Positions 22,030-35,600 of a DNA stretch of 64,000 nucleotides are shown in pieces. Location of the stretch: contig NC_090023.1 in NCBI RefSeq assembly GCF_037176765.1, positions 99,681,366 to 99,745,365 of the forward strand. Direction: 5' to 3'. The DNA comes from Anolis sagrei (taxonomy: Eukaryota; Chordata; Lepidosauria; Squamata; Anolidae). The notes below the pieces were generated by a model, which saw only the letters and a program-made list of their open reading frames with translations, searched no databases and was not told the DNA's origin. Position 1 is the stretch's first letter. Each line of letters opens with the position of its first letter. A program made the position numbers and the translations under genes.

Positions 22030-24610
22030 AATATTATGGTATAGTTAAAATACAGGTTTTTCTATTATTCATGACTTCAGATATCCACAAGGATGTATTG
22101 GAATGTATCTGTCACATATAGGGGAGTTATACTCTATGCGCAATTCATAGCCATCCAGTTAAAAAAGCAGCATAACAAGCCTGACCAGCTGGTACAGTTG
22201 CAGCAAAAATTCACTGCCTCCCTTTCTATGGAGGAAATCACTGCTGACTCACATTCAGTCCTTTGCATAAGTAGAAAATCTTATGTGAGAGACAAGGGAA
22301 AGAAGGAATCTGCCCACACTTCATACAACTTGTGGCTCTTAGTCAGCTATCCAGTTTCCTCTAGAAATCAACTAGGTTTTCAAGAACTTCCATTTTTTCC
22401 TGTTTTCTTACTGACAGGAAGAAAGCAGTCTTTGTGGAAATAGCTTGGGGATGTAAGAAAGAATTATCCTTCCTCCCCCTCTGTATTCCCTAGATGTCTG
22501 CAGACAGGGAGGAGAGGTTGCATAAATCACATGCTGTGATTCATCTCTCTCTGCACATGTGACCCAACTAGCACCTGATACAGCCCTGAGGACAAAAAAT
22601 GCAGTGTCTCGCATAAAGGAATGCTTTGTGGACAAACGGGTGAAATTCTGAGCCTTTTGGAAAAAATTCTCAAGCTGAGAAAACTGGCTTTCATCTGCAT
22701 CAGTGAGAATAAGAGGTAACTTCTGGAAATAAAATGATGCAATTATATTTTCTTTATAAGGCACTTCAAAAGTTCCAGCTCACGACCTCACCTTCTTAAT
22801 ATGGAAATTCATTACAATAATTCCTGTTTAAAACATAAACTCTGGTCTTACCTCAAAGCAAAAGTCAACATACTGCAGGATTGATACTCTTGCTGCCTGC
22901 TTTTGGGTTGACTCCAATACATAGTGATCCTATCATAGGGTTTTCTAGGCAAGACGTATTTAGATGTGGTCTGTCATTGCCTTCTTAGAGACTGTGTGAC
23001 TTGCCCAAGATCACTATATGTTTTTCTACAGCTGAACAGGGAACTGAAGACACTCTCCTCTAGTCCCAAGTCCAATACTCAAACCATTCAACACAGTGGC
23101 TCTTACTGATTCCCTATGAGACTTAAACACTATTTTTATAAGACTAAACCATTTCCTAGACATTGTAATCTGTATTTGCTGGTTTCGGCGAAACTACTAC
23201 GCAAAGTAGAGTTGTATTCTGCAATAACGCACAATTTTAAATAGAAGGTCAAATGATGGAAAACAGAAGCTCTGTTAAGTAGCAGGTGTTATTGTAGGAC
23301 AGGACTAGGCAGGGAAGGGGCAATTTCTCTTTACTATGCTTGCTAGATGGGTTGAAATATGGCAGCATATTTCAGCTTCCTCAAAGTGACATGATGCCAT
23401 TTTGACCAATTTTCATCTGTTCTGGGGATGTTTGAGAGGCTTGTGGGCAGTAAACTGTTAGGAGATCTGAGGTTGGAGAGATTGCTCCAAAATCAGGGGG
23501 ATATGATGAATTTAACTGGATTTGGGGAAGGTTTCCCATATGCCACACTTAGGGGTCCCAAGAGTGCATTTTACCCACTCTTGTTGTAAAATATTATATG
23601 ACTACACACAAATGACAGAAAATCCCAGAATTATTCTTGAATTTTCTATAAGGCAGTGTGAGATCTGTGAGAACATTGAGGTCTATACTGACCTTGCCAG
23701 TACCTACCCACATTTGATTTGGGGAAACCATATTTTTTCAGTCAGAAACGCCAAAGTCTCAGTACAAAATAAAAGATTCCCCTCATTAGGACAGTTTGAT
23801 ATCAAACTTCCTTCACTAGACTATAATATCAGTTAAGACAGAACACACTGGTTAGAATTAAAGATATTTTGTCTGCTAGAACAATCACAGGTATCAATTC
23901 CATTTTTCTTAACTTGGGTAGAGTCATTCAAATCTATTCCATATCAAAGATACAAATCATACCATGAAATGAGGGTATATCTGCTTTCATCCTTATTGTT
24001 TTTGATAGAACCTCTTCTCTGTAAGGAGGAGATAGGCACAAAAGTAAAATCAAATTATAAGTAGCATCTCCTGCAGGAACAGATTGCAGCCTACCACATT
24101 CTAGTCAAATGCTGAATTTTTTTTTAAAAGCAACCAACTAATAGCTAACTTGCAGAACTCACTACTAGTTTCGTTAGCCATTTCAACTTCAGTGCTTTTT
24201 CTTCTGACTGTGATACAGGCTGTAAGCAGCTACTTGATCAGTAACAAGAGATTGCATGTGTGCTCTAAAGGGAAGACAATGGTTTTTTTCAGACACTGAG
24301 TATTAACAGTTTCAACCTGATCTAATAAATTTGGGTGAAAGTTTCAATTCCAAACTTTCATGGGAGTTCCCAAAATGAGACACATTTGACAGAATCATAT
24401 CTAAAAATAGCAGCAACTTTTCCAAGCCACACCAGCCCATCAGATTTATATTGCCCTATTATTTTTAGGAATTTATTGGAAGAATATCCAAAAATTTCAG
24501 TGATTAATGACTGAATATGTGTGACCAGGACATTAGACATTATTTCCTAGATTTGGAATTGTGTGTGTAATATAGTATCATTTAGATTAAAATGCATCAT
24601 TCAACACTAA
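22030..24610. other. Intergenic DNA between RP2 and the 17.8-kb island
   Basis: No gene recognised. A decayed SINE (reverse, about 22895-23105, GACTTGCCCAAGATCAC) is the only repeat named. Frames at 22093-22764 and 23522-23836 have no known motif. Confidence 0.5.
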
Positions 24611-24614
24611 TAAA

Positions 24615-26556
24615 CTGGAGATTTTCATTTAAATATTTATTATAAACCACATTTCACAAGTGCTAGACAAGCTGTATATAAAAAGCATAACGTACAAAAC
24701 CCTGATAAAAGCACTTACTGGCATATGATACCCCAAAAATGTAACTAAGCAGTTTTACATTAACAACAACCAATGTTAGGTAAGGGTATTTAATTCACAC
24801 ATATTCAGAGACTATATAAATTCCTTCCATTTTAAAAGTATAAAAAGAAATAAAGAAATGTAATATAAAACCTTCACTGATTGGAGAAATTGGCTCTCAG
24901 TACACATTAAAGAGACATTCTCTTATAAAAGTAAAAACCCTATGGTATTTATCCAGCATTAAAGTACTACAAGAAAGAAACCCTTATTTACAAATAGCAC
25001 ATATAAGCACATATTTTGAGACTGCAGAAAATAAATGGATAATTATACAATTTTTATATGACACCACAATTTCTACAGACTTCAACACAGTTACAGTCCT
25101 TGTTGAGTATTGTATTTACTCAATTTTGCTTAAAGCTGTTCAGTGTAGCTACAATATCTGTTGCAGTCATCATAGGTCAGACTGATTATACACTATCAAA
25201 TTAACATCCAATTTTGGTAACCTTTATTTTAACATTCTGAACAAGCTGAGAGTCCAGCATTAACTACTTACATCTGAGACTGTCATTTGCATAATTTTAA
25301 GTTTACAATGACACTAAGAAAGGAAATGAAGTGATTAATCTTCTCAAAAATTTCAGGGAGAATTTAGATATCTGGAAACAAGCTGATATTTTGTTTCTTA
25401 CAAAAAGAGGAATTCAGAAATGCAAGCCTCTGTCATATCTACAAACCTTGCTCCTTTTGAATATAATAAATCAGGGTAGACATCCAATGCAATAAGCTCT
25501 CAAATGTATCAACAAGAAAAGACAAAAGTCTCTGAACTGGACGCCTGCACCAGAAGCTGAAATACTACTAGATCCAACCAGAAATCTGACTTTTGAAGCT
25601 GCTCATCAGACCAAGTATAACTGAACTACCAAAGTTGCTATATGATAAAATACTGAATCATCATGAGACTTGACAAAAATGTTAAACCATCTGAGGTGTT
25701 TTTTTTTTAAAAAAACTCTGGCAATAAAAAAGTAGAATAATCCCCTAAAAGGTTAATAAACCCTTTTTCAATCGTGACTTTCCATTGTGAAATGAGTGTT
25801 TTTGATAAGATGATATCTATATCATCTTGTCAAAAGCATATCAGCTATAAAAGGTAAACTTAATTTTATTTGCAAATTGATTGCAACTTGACAAAATCAA
25901 TGTCCATGTGTACTAGCCTTCTGAGATTTGTAGGCAAACAAAATTACTAGGATATTTGGTGGAAATCTTTCAGATGTTGGAACCATATGAAAAAGGAAGT
26001 AAAAGAAATCACCAGCTGCATTAAAGACGATGATGGTAACAATGACAATGATTGTTATTTATGCATATAATAGCACCATCAAATGTACCTGGTTCTTTAT
26101 GATAAAATAAACAAAACAGTGGATTCTGAAAGGCATACAATCTGGATTATTTCTGTATGCACATACACACATATAAGAAAGATAAACAGGAATGAACAGG
26201 AAAGCTGTACATTACAGTTGCAAAACAATACATCCAGATAAAATGCAAAAAGAAAGCAATGTAATACAAAAGCAAACCAACCAATACATGTAATCAATAT
26301 GTTCAAGACTGCAAAACAACATCAAGCTAAAATTCCAAAATCTTTGGGAAACAAAAAAAAATGTTCAATTGGTTTTTGTAAAAGTATTTGAATTGGCTGG
26401 TATGTGCTATTATAAATGTTTTCCTTTTTCTTCATTTTGTGAGGGAAATAATCAATTCGTTCCTTTTAAAACATGTGACTACTAATTCAGACTGCATACA
26501 AACCTAATGCATATTTCAATGGTCAAGGGAATTACTTCTCAATGAGATGCTTGGAT
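24615..26556 (-). other. RP2: RP2 3' untranslated region (probable)
   Basis: About 1.9 kb directly downstream of the RP2 stop is A/T-rich and contains none of the interspersed repeats that fill the rest of the window, as expected for a transcribed, constrained 3' UTR. AATAAA signals on the minus strand occur near 25865 and 25226, and a last one at 24641-24636. Cleavage about 20 nt beyond the last would put the end near 24615. Length is inferred; alternative polyadenylation is likely. Confidence 0.6.
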
Positions 26557-26640
26557 TCACATTCCCATCTGCATATCAGCAAAGTTATAGAAGTTGTCTA
26601 CTTCCCTGGAAGCAGATGACTTGTCCTCAGATACAAAAAC
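26557..26640 (-). CDS. RP2: RP2 coding exon 5 and stop
   Basis: The 84-bp terminal exon after acceptor AAATATAG reads [20 protein letters not shown] then ADMQMGM and TGA. The human end is ...DVDSFYNFADIQMGI. The conserved DNFYNFAD block fixes the identity and the true C-terminus. Confidence 0.95.
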   Translation of the reverse strand, partial: VFVSEDKSSASREVDNFYNFADMQMGM

Positions 26641-29600
26641 CTATATTTCAAAATCAACAAGAAAGTGTTAAATACTCACAATGCTGAACATGATATCTTA
26701 TTCCAGAATTCTAGAGAAATGGATCATGTTAATGAACTATTCATATTTTAATCCATTATAACTAAGGGTCTGCTTATATTCTGTCCAGAAAACAACATCA
26801 CCGAACATTGAAGCTGCTGTGAAGAAGTGATTTTAGCTTTCAGTATCATTTTTCTACTCTTATCTTCTTAAACTTTAAAACTGAGCTTTGCTGGCACGTG
26901 AAGTCAGAAGAAAGGAAATAAGGCATATACACAGTTAATTTTTCACTTCAAGAACCAGTTATGTGTATGGGGTTCAAATGCAGTACCAGAAACAGACCTC
27001 AATATTCAATTCTCTATCATAATACTGAATGGCTGGCAATGGTCAGTAAATGTAACTTTCCCCAGAGGGTTGAACTATGATCTTTGCATGTAGACATCAT
27101 GTTGAGGGAAGTGAATTTTTCTTAAACATGGGACTTAACAAACTACCAACACAATCGTGTTTCAGACTGAACCAAATGATCTTGTGCCCAACAGTGGAGA
27201 AAGCAATGAAGTTCAGTAACTTGCGAAGCATAACAATGTTAGAGACATGATCAGGTCTGCTGCTTACCTTAGCTCCACTGAAGACATTTGCAACAATATC
27301 CTGGCAGGCTGCTATCGTGCCATCTCCATTGAACTCCAGAGCAACAACAGGACCTAGTAAGACATGGGGTTTGCATTGTTAACGTTTGAGACTATATCTA
27401 TTTCTTTCTTTCCAAATTTTGTTTGAAAGAACACAGCTACAGAATGTGTTTCCCATCTGTGTATATCCTCAACCCTGCTCCAGAGAATTGGAGATCAACT
27501 GGGGCAGATATTAAAGTGTTACAATTAGGTGCAGATAGAGAAGAAAAATTCTCACCATATGAGAAGACTGTTGGTATGTCAAAAGGACCTCTAGGAATTT
27601 TATTATATTTGCGCAACGAAAGCCATTCCTGTGTTCTCTTATCCTCCATAAAAACACCCAAAAGCATTGACCAAAAAAGAGTACAGTGGACCCTCTATAT
27701 CTCTGGGTTTTGCACCTGCAAATCCAGCCAGCCATAAATTGAAACTATTTTTTTAAAAAATTTAAATACTGCCAGTACTTTTTAAAAAACACTCTTCAAA
27801 AATAATGAGCGAATAGGTAGTATGGGGCAACTCATCCCCACACTGCTTTTTGCTCCTTGTACATTCAAGAAACAACATCTATTCTTAGAATTTAAAATCT
27901 GAAGTATACTAGGTAGTAGAATTGTTCTCTGGAAACAAATGGTTTCTATTAGACTGACAACTAAACATTGCACTTTTGCTATCACATTTCTAGAACTGCA
28001 GCAAAAACAAATTTATACATGTATATGTGGAATAATGATAATTGTTATAATGCAAAGGGAAACATTATAAAATACTTTCCTCTAATATAAGCATTTTAGA
28101 TAGTTTTTTTCAAAGGAAATTTCTGTGACATAGAAGTCAGGCCTGGCAATCAATCCGTTTATATCAGGCTTGATAGGGTGATGTCTAAAACTTAAATATA
28201 TTTTGAACAAGGAATGCTACAGTCGATATAATGCAATTTCCCATTCCCATAAAATACAGCTGTACATCTTGGACGTATATGCAAAGAGAGCCTTTACGAG
28301 AAGGCCTAAAACATAAATACTTGTTAATTTTTTTTGGCATTTTAGAGGTTTTGCAACTTTTAATTCATGTCTCTCTTAATGTACATCAGTAAATTATGCA
28401 AATGTGTGATGTGGTTGGAAACCCCCAACCTTCCTTTAGTTGGAGTCAAGCACCTGCCTCAAACTTCCTCTGAGGCTGAAAGTGTTGCAAGTTGCTCAGT
28501 GAGTTTCCAAAGTAGGAACTCAAATCCTGGCCTCTGACACTCAAACCACCATGGCAAGCTGCTCCTTCTTATTTTGGGTAGCTTGAGAGATTCTTGAGTT
28601 AAAGTGAAAGATAAAAAATGGACCAAGTTAAGTTTATGAGGAAACCTTTCAGTCACTTCGACTGGAAAATAGACCCCAGCTCTCACATAATTGAAGGATT
28701 ACCTAGATCAGTGGTTCTCAATCTGTGGGTCCCCAGGTGTTTTGGCCTACAACTCCCAGAAATCCCAGCCAGTTTACCAGCTGTTAGGATTTCTGGGAGT
28801 TGAAGGCCAAAACATCTGGGGACCCTCAGGTTGAGAACCACTGACCTAGATACAGCTCTTCAGCTTATCTGAATTTCACTAGATTTTAATGCTAATATCG
28901 CTAATAACTCTGGGAATATTTTGTAACAACTGAAAATATCCTGCAAGGTATCTGATCTAAATTTACTCCTGGGATCCTGTAACCTTCATTGTTAAGTCTA
29001 AACTAATTTTTACAAAAGTTTGTGCAACAACATGTCAGCTCCCATCATTCCTTGCCTTAGGCAGTAGAGCTGAAATAAAATGAGATACCCGTGTGGTATT
29101 TTAGAATGAACATACCTTTTTCAAGTAAAGGGAGAAATTCAGGTGCTCTTTGCTGGAACACACGGTGAGCATCATCCGCTTTCATTGGAACTTCTTTGGT
29201 CTGCACTAGCCCAAAACCTTTGCCAGTCATCTATTGAATTTCAAAAGGAATCAGAATTTTGTTTGGATTAGGTAGACATTATTTGATATGTAATTTTACA
29301 CTCAAAAGCACTATATTCAATATATGCAACTAAACAATTAGTTATGGATCCCTTCCTATTTGATGCTAAACACTTTCACAAAAAGAACTTTCCCATTTCT
29401 TACCCACAATTATACTATATTGCAATAGGAAAAGCCTAAAAACCCTAAAGACACTTGATAATTTCTGAGCAGGGTCAGTCCTGATTGGAGCCTGTAAAGG
29501 AGACCACCAATGAATACAATGTGCTATAGGCTATATTTCAGAGGAAGAAACTGGCAAAGCCATCTCTGATTGCTTAAGAAATTCATGGGGTCACCATAAA

Positions 29601-32600
29601 TCAACAGATGACTTGAATACACACAGGAAGAGGCAACAGCCGCAAAAATGGGCAAGCATGAGGCAAAAACAAAAACTCTGCCTTAATACAAATCAGACAC
29701 AGTTCTGAGGCAGCAACACTGTAAAAGAGGTTTGTCAGTTAGTAGGAACGACTGGTTACCTGTCTGAGCTTTAGGCTGAGCAAACCATTTTAAATGTTAT
29801 TTTTGTGTTAATGGCAAACTAGATTAGCTTAAAATGCTTTTAGACACTAACTGATCTTTACTGCCACATTTCCTTTGAGAATTAGATATATATCAATGAT
29901 GGATACTTTTAAATAGCACTAAAAACTTCATACAACAATTTATGTTTACTGTGAAGACAGCAAGTGGGGTAATTATTTATTAATTCAGAAAAAAGACGTA
30001 ACCAAAGCTTTCTCAAACCTAAGATTTTTAGGGTGTATTTTATTATCCAACTCTACGTAATTGTAACTTTTGGAAATCGAATACACGTTAATTCCAAATT
30101 GATAGAAATCTACATTAGTAGAAAAATCAAGAACAGGTTGCTCTGTTTACATAGAACTGTCCAGCTGTCCTTGCATTTGATCAGGTCACTTGCAAAAGTA
30201 TCATATATACTCATGTGTAAGTCCAGGGCAGGTTTGGAGATCAAAATTAAGGATCTTGGTATGATCCGTGGATAAGTCAAGGGCTTATCAGAGAAGAGAA
30301 GGCACCAATGCTATTCAGGACCAGCTGTTCTCAGCCACCATCACCATTCTCTTTCTAACATTTACAAAGGCCAGAAGCAGTGCCATGGTGTGGAGAGTAG
30401 AGGGGGTGTTTTTTTTAGGTTTTCCCAGGACAGATTAACTCTCTGTTTGCCGCTCTACTAAAAGAAGGGGATGGTTCCTTTATTGACAAGAGTTAAGGCA
30501 CAGTATTTACGACTTGTGGATAGGCTGACCAAGTCTTTTGGGGCTGATTTTTTGACTAAAATTTCAAGACTTATACATGAGCATATAGAATAGATGGGCT
30601 ACAAACAAGATCAATATCTCAGGATTCTGTGACAGCCCACTCTGTAAAGAACTGTATAGAAAAACACATTATATGGTCACTATAGCAGTGTGTCACTTCA
30701 GTGATTGGCTATACCAAATATGCTTTCCCAAAAGACATTCAGACACTACACATATGTTCAGCACCTTTACTGTGGTCACTAGAAACTGAAACAGTTTTCA
30801 AAGCAAATACATTCGGATGCACAAATGTGCTCCTCACCTCATCAATCAACTTCCTAGCATTGGCAGTGGTATAATCCCCAGCAAAGAATACCACAAGGCA
30901 GGACTCCTCGCTGTGTTTCTGACGTCTCCCCTGTGTCACTGGAATAATGCTTTTGTTGCCATCAGTTGAGATCCTGACACCCTTCAATTCTTCCACAGTT
31001 GGCAACGGTACACACTCCTGAACTGAGACATCTTCTCCTAGAAGACCCCAGTTGTTCTCCCCTGAAACAGGTGTGAAGTCATGGATATTGCTCCATGTGT
31101 TGTTAAAGATGCTCAGTCCTGCATCCTTCATCTGCAAAGCCAGCTCTGGATAGTAGTACTGGAAGCACCCAAACTTCATACCCGTAGATGATTCGATAAT
31201 GGGTTGGGTGGCACAGCACAGAAACACTTCCATCTTTCTACAGTCCCGAGTGCGAAACTGTTGACAAGCCACTACACATTTGCAATCCTTGCAGTCACGG
31301 AAGAACACACTGCCTTTGACAGGTCCCAAAAAAATTCGGCAGCCTGTACAGTCATCAATAGTAATTGTAGCTGAATGGTCAAAGATGTAAATATTGCAGT
31401 TTTCACAGTCCTGAATCACAAACTGTTGGCCTGCAACTTTCCCAGGTAAACGTCCAACTGTTTCATCTTTCAGTCCAGAAAACATGTAGTCTTTAGGATC
31501 AATCTGGAAGAAAGAGACTCCATCAGTAAGAGAAAAGGTGTGATAAGTCCAGGGTTTTCTTATGTTAGATCAGTCATGTACAATCTAGTATTTAAGTGAA
31601 GACCCTTCTGCTGGAGGGAATATGCTTAATACACCTGAGGGAAAAAAGAATCAGAATCTCTGTGGCTTACATTGGGAACATACATTATTATGGATACCTT
31701 AGAGTAAGCTTTAGCAAAGCAGGTCTCGCAATTATACTAATAAATACAAGAAAGTAATTTTTTTGATAAATTCCTTGAAGAAAATGAAAGATTCTGAACA
31801 ACACAGAACATTCAATGAGTCAAATTAATACATGGCACAACACATAGAGTATATACACACCACTTTCGTGTCCCCTTATTCTATTAGCTCAGAAACAAAA
31901 TCACACTTCTGTACTTAATGTGTAGCGCAGCAATTAAATGTCTACACCACAGTGATGTTACAATATGGAAGAGGAAGAAGATTCCTGCTTTTTAGGGATA
32001 TAACTCCTTTAGGGAAATTCTGTGGTGTATTCTACAATGTTTTAAGGATGGTTATAACTAGTAAGGACCCCCCGGTGGTGCAGCAGGTTGAACTGCAGAG
32101 CTGCTGAATTTGCTGACCAAAAGGTCAGTGGTTTGAATCCGGGGAGCAGGATGAGCTCCCTCTGTAAGCCCCAGCTTCTGCCAACCTAGCAGTTCGAAAA
32201 AATGTAAATGTGAGTAGATCAATAGGTACCGCTTTGGCAGGAAGGCAATGGTACTCCATGAAGTCATGCCATCCACATGATCTTGGAGGCATCTACGGAC
32301 AATGCCGGCTCTTCAGCTTAGAAATTGAGATGAACACCACCATCCCAGAGTCGAAACGATTAGACTTAACGTCAAGGGGAAACCTTTACCTTTACTTTTA
32401 AAGCTAGTAAATCTAATTTGAATAATAACAATAACTTTATTTATATCCCACCACCATCTCCCAAAAGGACTTGGGGCAGCTTACAGAATAGCATATAATA
32501 ATGCCATAATACACATAAAAGACAGGTAAAATTACATCAACGTATTGAACCAGAGAATGGATGCAAAGGACATATGCAGATTTCAGATTTCCCATTCCTA

Positions 32601-35600
32601 GGTGATCTTCTACATTGCCTATAATATGAAAAACTATAGTAGTTTATAGTTATACCATTTACCAAACAAAATTAAAATAGAAAGCAAAGTGAAACAGAAC
32701 AAAGTGTTGTATCTAGTTGTCATAGTACGAAACATGAATGAAACTATTCTTCTACAGTTTTAAGAATAGTGCTAATAATGACAAATCACTATTATTTTTC
32801 ACATTCTTCCCCTGCTCCCCTTGGAATTGACAATTTTGAGAACACTGTTAATACACTTTCAATCAAAACTTCCAGATAGTAGGTATGTTAATCCATTGCA
32901 GCAAGTAACGGTTTTGCAGCGCTTTAAATGCTAACTAGTTTAAATCAAGGGAAGCTTTAATGGACTGGAGCCACAAACCATCAAATAAAACTTGTTTGTC
33001 TTTAAGCTGCAACAAGGCTCACTTTTGTCTTTGCTGCCACCCAGTTTTGCTTCCTCAAATATCTGTCACTTCCTTCAAAGGAAAGAAAGCAGAATCCACT
33101 TTTGAACAGAGGCTAAGATCAAACCTAAGGTTTGTACACTGCCAACGTTTGCTTAGAAAGGAGATATGAACTGGTGCATCAAGTTTTTATTGACTCGTCA
33201 AACAAAATAGCATTAAAAAGGTTGTGAAATAAAAATAAATAAATGGCTGGAGACCTGAGTGGAAGCCATCCACATCCCAACATTGTCCAGCAGATCCCAA
33301 AGCCTGTGTGTCGGCACTGTGTCATTTATTGAGAAGGCTCTTTTGCCTTAATTCCCATCCTCCCCCTCCGTCTTAGGACATATTAAACCCAAGGCTTGAT
33401 GTAATCCACTTGAAAGCTTTAAGGAGGGCATTTCGTCATGGTTAAATATAAAAATTGACAGACTATGGACATGAATGGGTGTTTGAGTGCTTAAAAGTTA
33501 GAGAATACCAGCACTTCTTGATCTACCTTCTTTTGTGCTGTGTCATTTCAAAAGCAATTAATAAATCCAAATATTTACACGGCATCCATAACCAGGTCTA
33601 AGCATTCAAAACTAGTTTGTTTTGCCTGGAAAAGTGCTGTTATAGCAAAAATTTGAATATTTTGAATTCATTTCCTTTGCATTCTGTCTGAAAACTCAGG
33701 CATTTTTGTGGTTAGGTCAGGGAACATCTCTCAAACAAATGGCACAGCTTAAAAGGAAGGTGACTGTCTTTAACTATTATTTGCCACTTGGAACAAGTAA
33801 TGACTCTTGTGTATAAATTTTTAAAAGTGTCCCCAATGTTCAAATTTAATTTGACAATGCAGACTGCTGTCTAGCTAACGGGCATAACACAAACGCTAGC
33901 GCCCACACCTTTTGAGGGGAAGGGAACTAAAATCCTCAAAGCTTACGTTTTATATTTACACACAGAAATAGATCTACTTCTTGCAATCCATATCAAATGA
34001 TGGTTGTTAGATGCCTTCAAAACAATTATGTCTTGCTCCAATCTTATTCTAGGGAATTAATTGGCAATATTTATTTTTAAGATATTTGCATTTGCCTTCA
34101 TTTTATGTGAGTGTGACTTGACCATGATCAACCATGGCTCAGTAGGAATTCAAAACCTGTTCTCTCACATGCAAACCACTACACCATGCTGGCTCCAACA
34201 AAGTACTTTACACTAGGCACGCACAACCTGCGGCCCTCCAGCTGTTTGGGCCTCCAACTCCCAAAATTCCTAACCATTGAACAAGCTTGGGAGTTGGAGG
34301 CCCAAACAGCTAGAGGGTCGTATTTTGAGGAAGGCTGCTTTACAAAATAACTAATCAAAATTAATTTGTTTTAGTAATCAACCTATAGTTACTATCATTA
34401 ACGCTGTACTGCATTCTTTAACTTGTAATCTTTTATGAACCCTCAGGATCTGACTTACAGTGAAGCCTATCATGAGGTTTTCTCAGCATGCCTGTTCAGA
34501 GGGGCAACCTTTGACTTTCGAGACTGAGAGAGTGTGACTTGCCCAAGGTCACTGAGTGGGTTTCCAAAGCTAAACAGGGATTCAAACCCTGTTTTCCTGG
34601 TGTCCTAATCCAATGTTCAAACCACGACACTAGAAATGCTCAAGCCCTCTACATAACAGAGTTCAAAGAATACATAGTGCACTTAATAAGAGTGTGCAAT
34701 ATGTCCAACAATAACTGTTTTCCCCATAAAGCTTAAGCAATAATGCGACACTATGAAATAGTGTCAAGCACACTGAGTGACATTTCTCTATGCTAACCCT
34801 GGTCTCTTCAAGAGGCAGAAGGTATTGCTTCTAACACGTGAAGACATATGAATTCAAATCTATTTCATAACAAACAGACTTTTGGCCACTGTGAACAAAG
34901 AGCGGAAAATAAGGGGAACTTAAGAGAGCATGACTTCGTCTTGGGAAATTTACAATGTTTGCTGTGAGTTTTCCGAGCTGTATGGCCATGTTCCAGAAGC
35001 ATTCTCTCCTGATGTTTCGCATACATCTATGTTAGGCATCTTCAGAGGTTGAGGAGTCTGTTGGAAACTAGGCAAGTGAGGTTTATATATCTGTGGAATG
35101 TCCAGAGTGGGAGAAAGAAATCTTATCTGTTTGAAGCAAGTGTGAATGTTGCAAATGGCTACCTCGATTAGCATTGAATGGCCTTGCACCATTCAAAGCC
35201 TGGCTAGCTGCTGCCTGAGGGATCCTTTGTTGGAAGGATCTCAGTAAAATTTACAATAGATTCTTGGTGTGATTTCAGGACCCCCCATGTGGATACCAAA
35301 ATCTGTGGGTGGCTCAAGTCTATTATATACAATGACATGGTGAAATGGCAAAATGTTGGAATATTTTAAAAATATTTTCAAGGCAAGGATGGTTGAATCC
35401 ATGGATGCAGAATAAATACAATATGAATAAACAATACTTGAAATCCCATGTCCACACTTTTGTTACATCACGAATAAATTACTGCAACATGCTCTACGTG
35501 GGGTTGCTTTTGAAGACTGCTCAGAGTAGTCCAAAGGGCAGCTGCCAGATTTCTCAACAGAGCAGGGTACAGGGAGCATACAATCCCGCTGTTATGCCAG

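Larger units (their letters stand above)
27354..29115 (-). other. RP2: RP2 intron 3
   Basis: The 1.76-kb phase-1 intron carries a hAT MITE with a perfect 8-bp target duplication (28709-28843), a decayed SINE (28425-28580) and a scrap of MER2-like MITE near 27688-27740. The open frames seen here at 27423-27737 are not RP2. Confidence 0.85.

Noticed and set aside
28709-28843. microRNA precursor hairpin
   Set aside because: The near-perfect fold is explained by the inverted arms of a MITE with an 8-bp target duplication, and similar copies occur throughout the window.
30739-31485. A single-exon 248-residue RP2-like gene or retrocopy
   Set aside because: The frame is RP2 exon 2 plus intron read-through; flanking splice sites and the other four exons show it is the real split gene.
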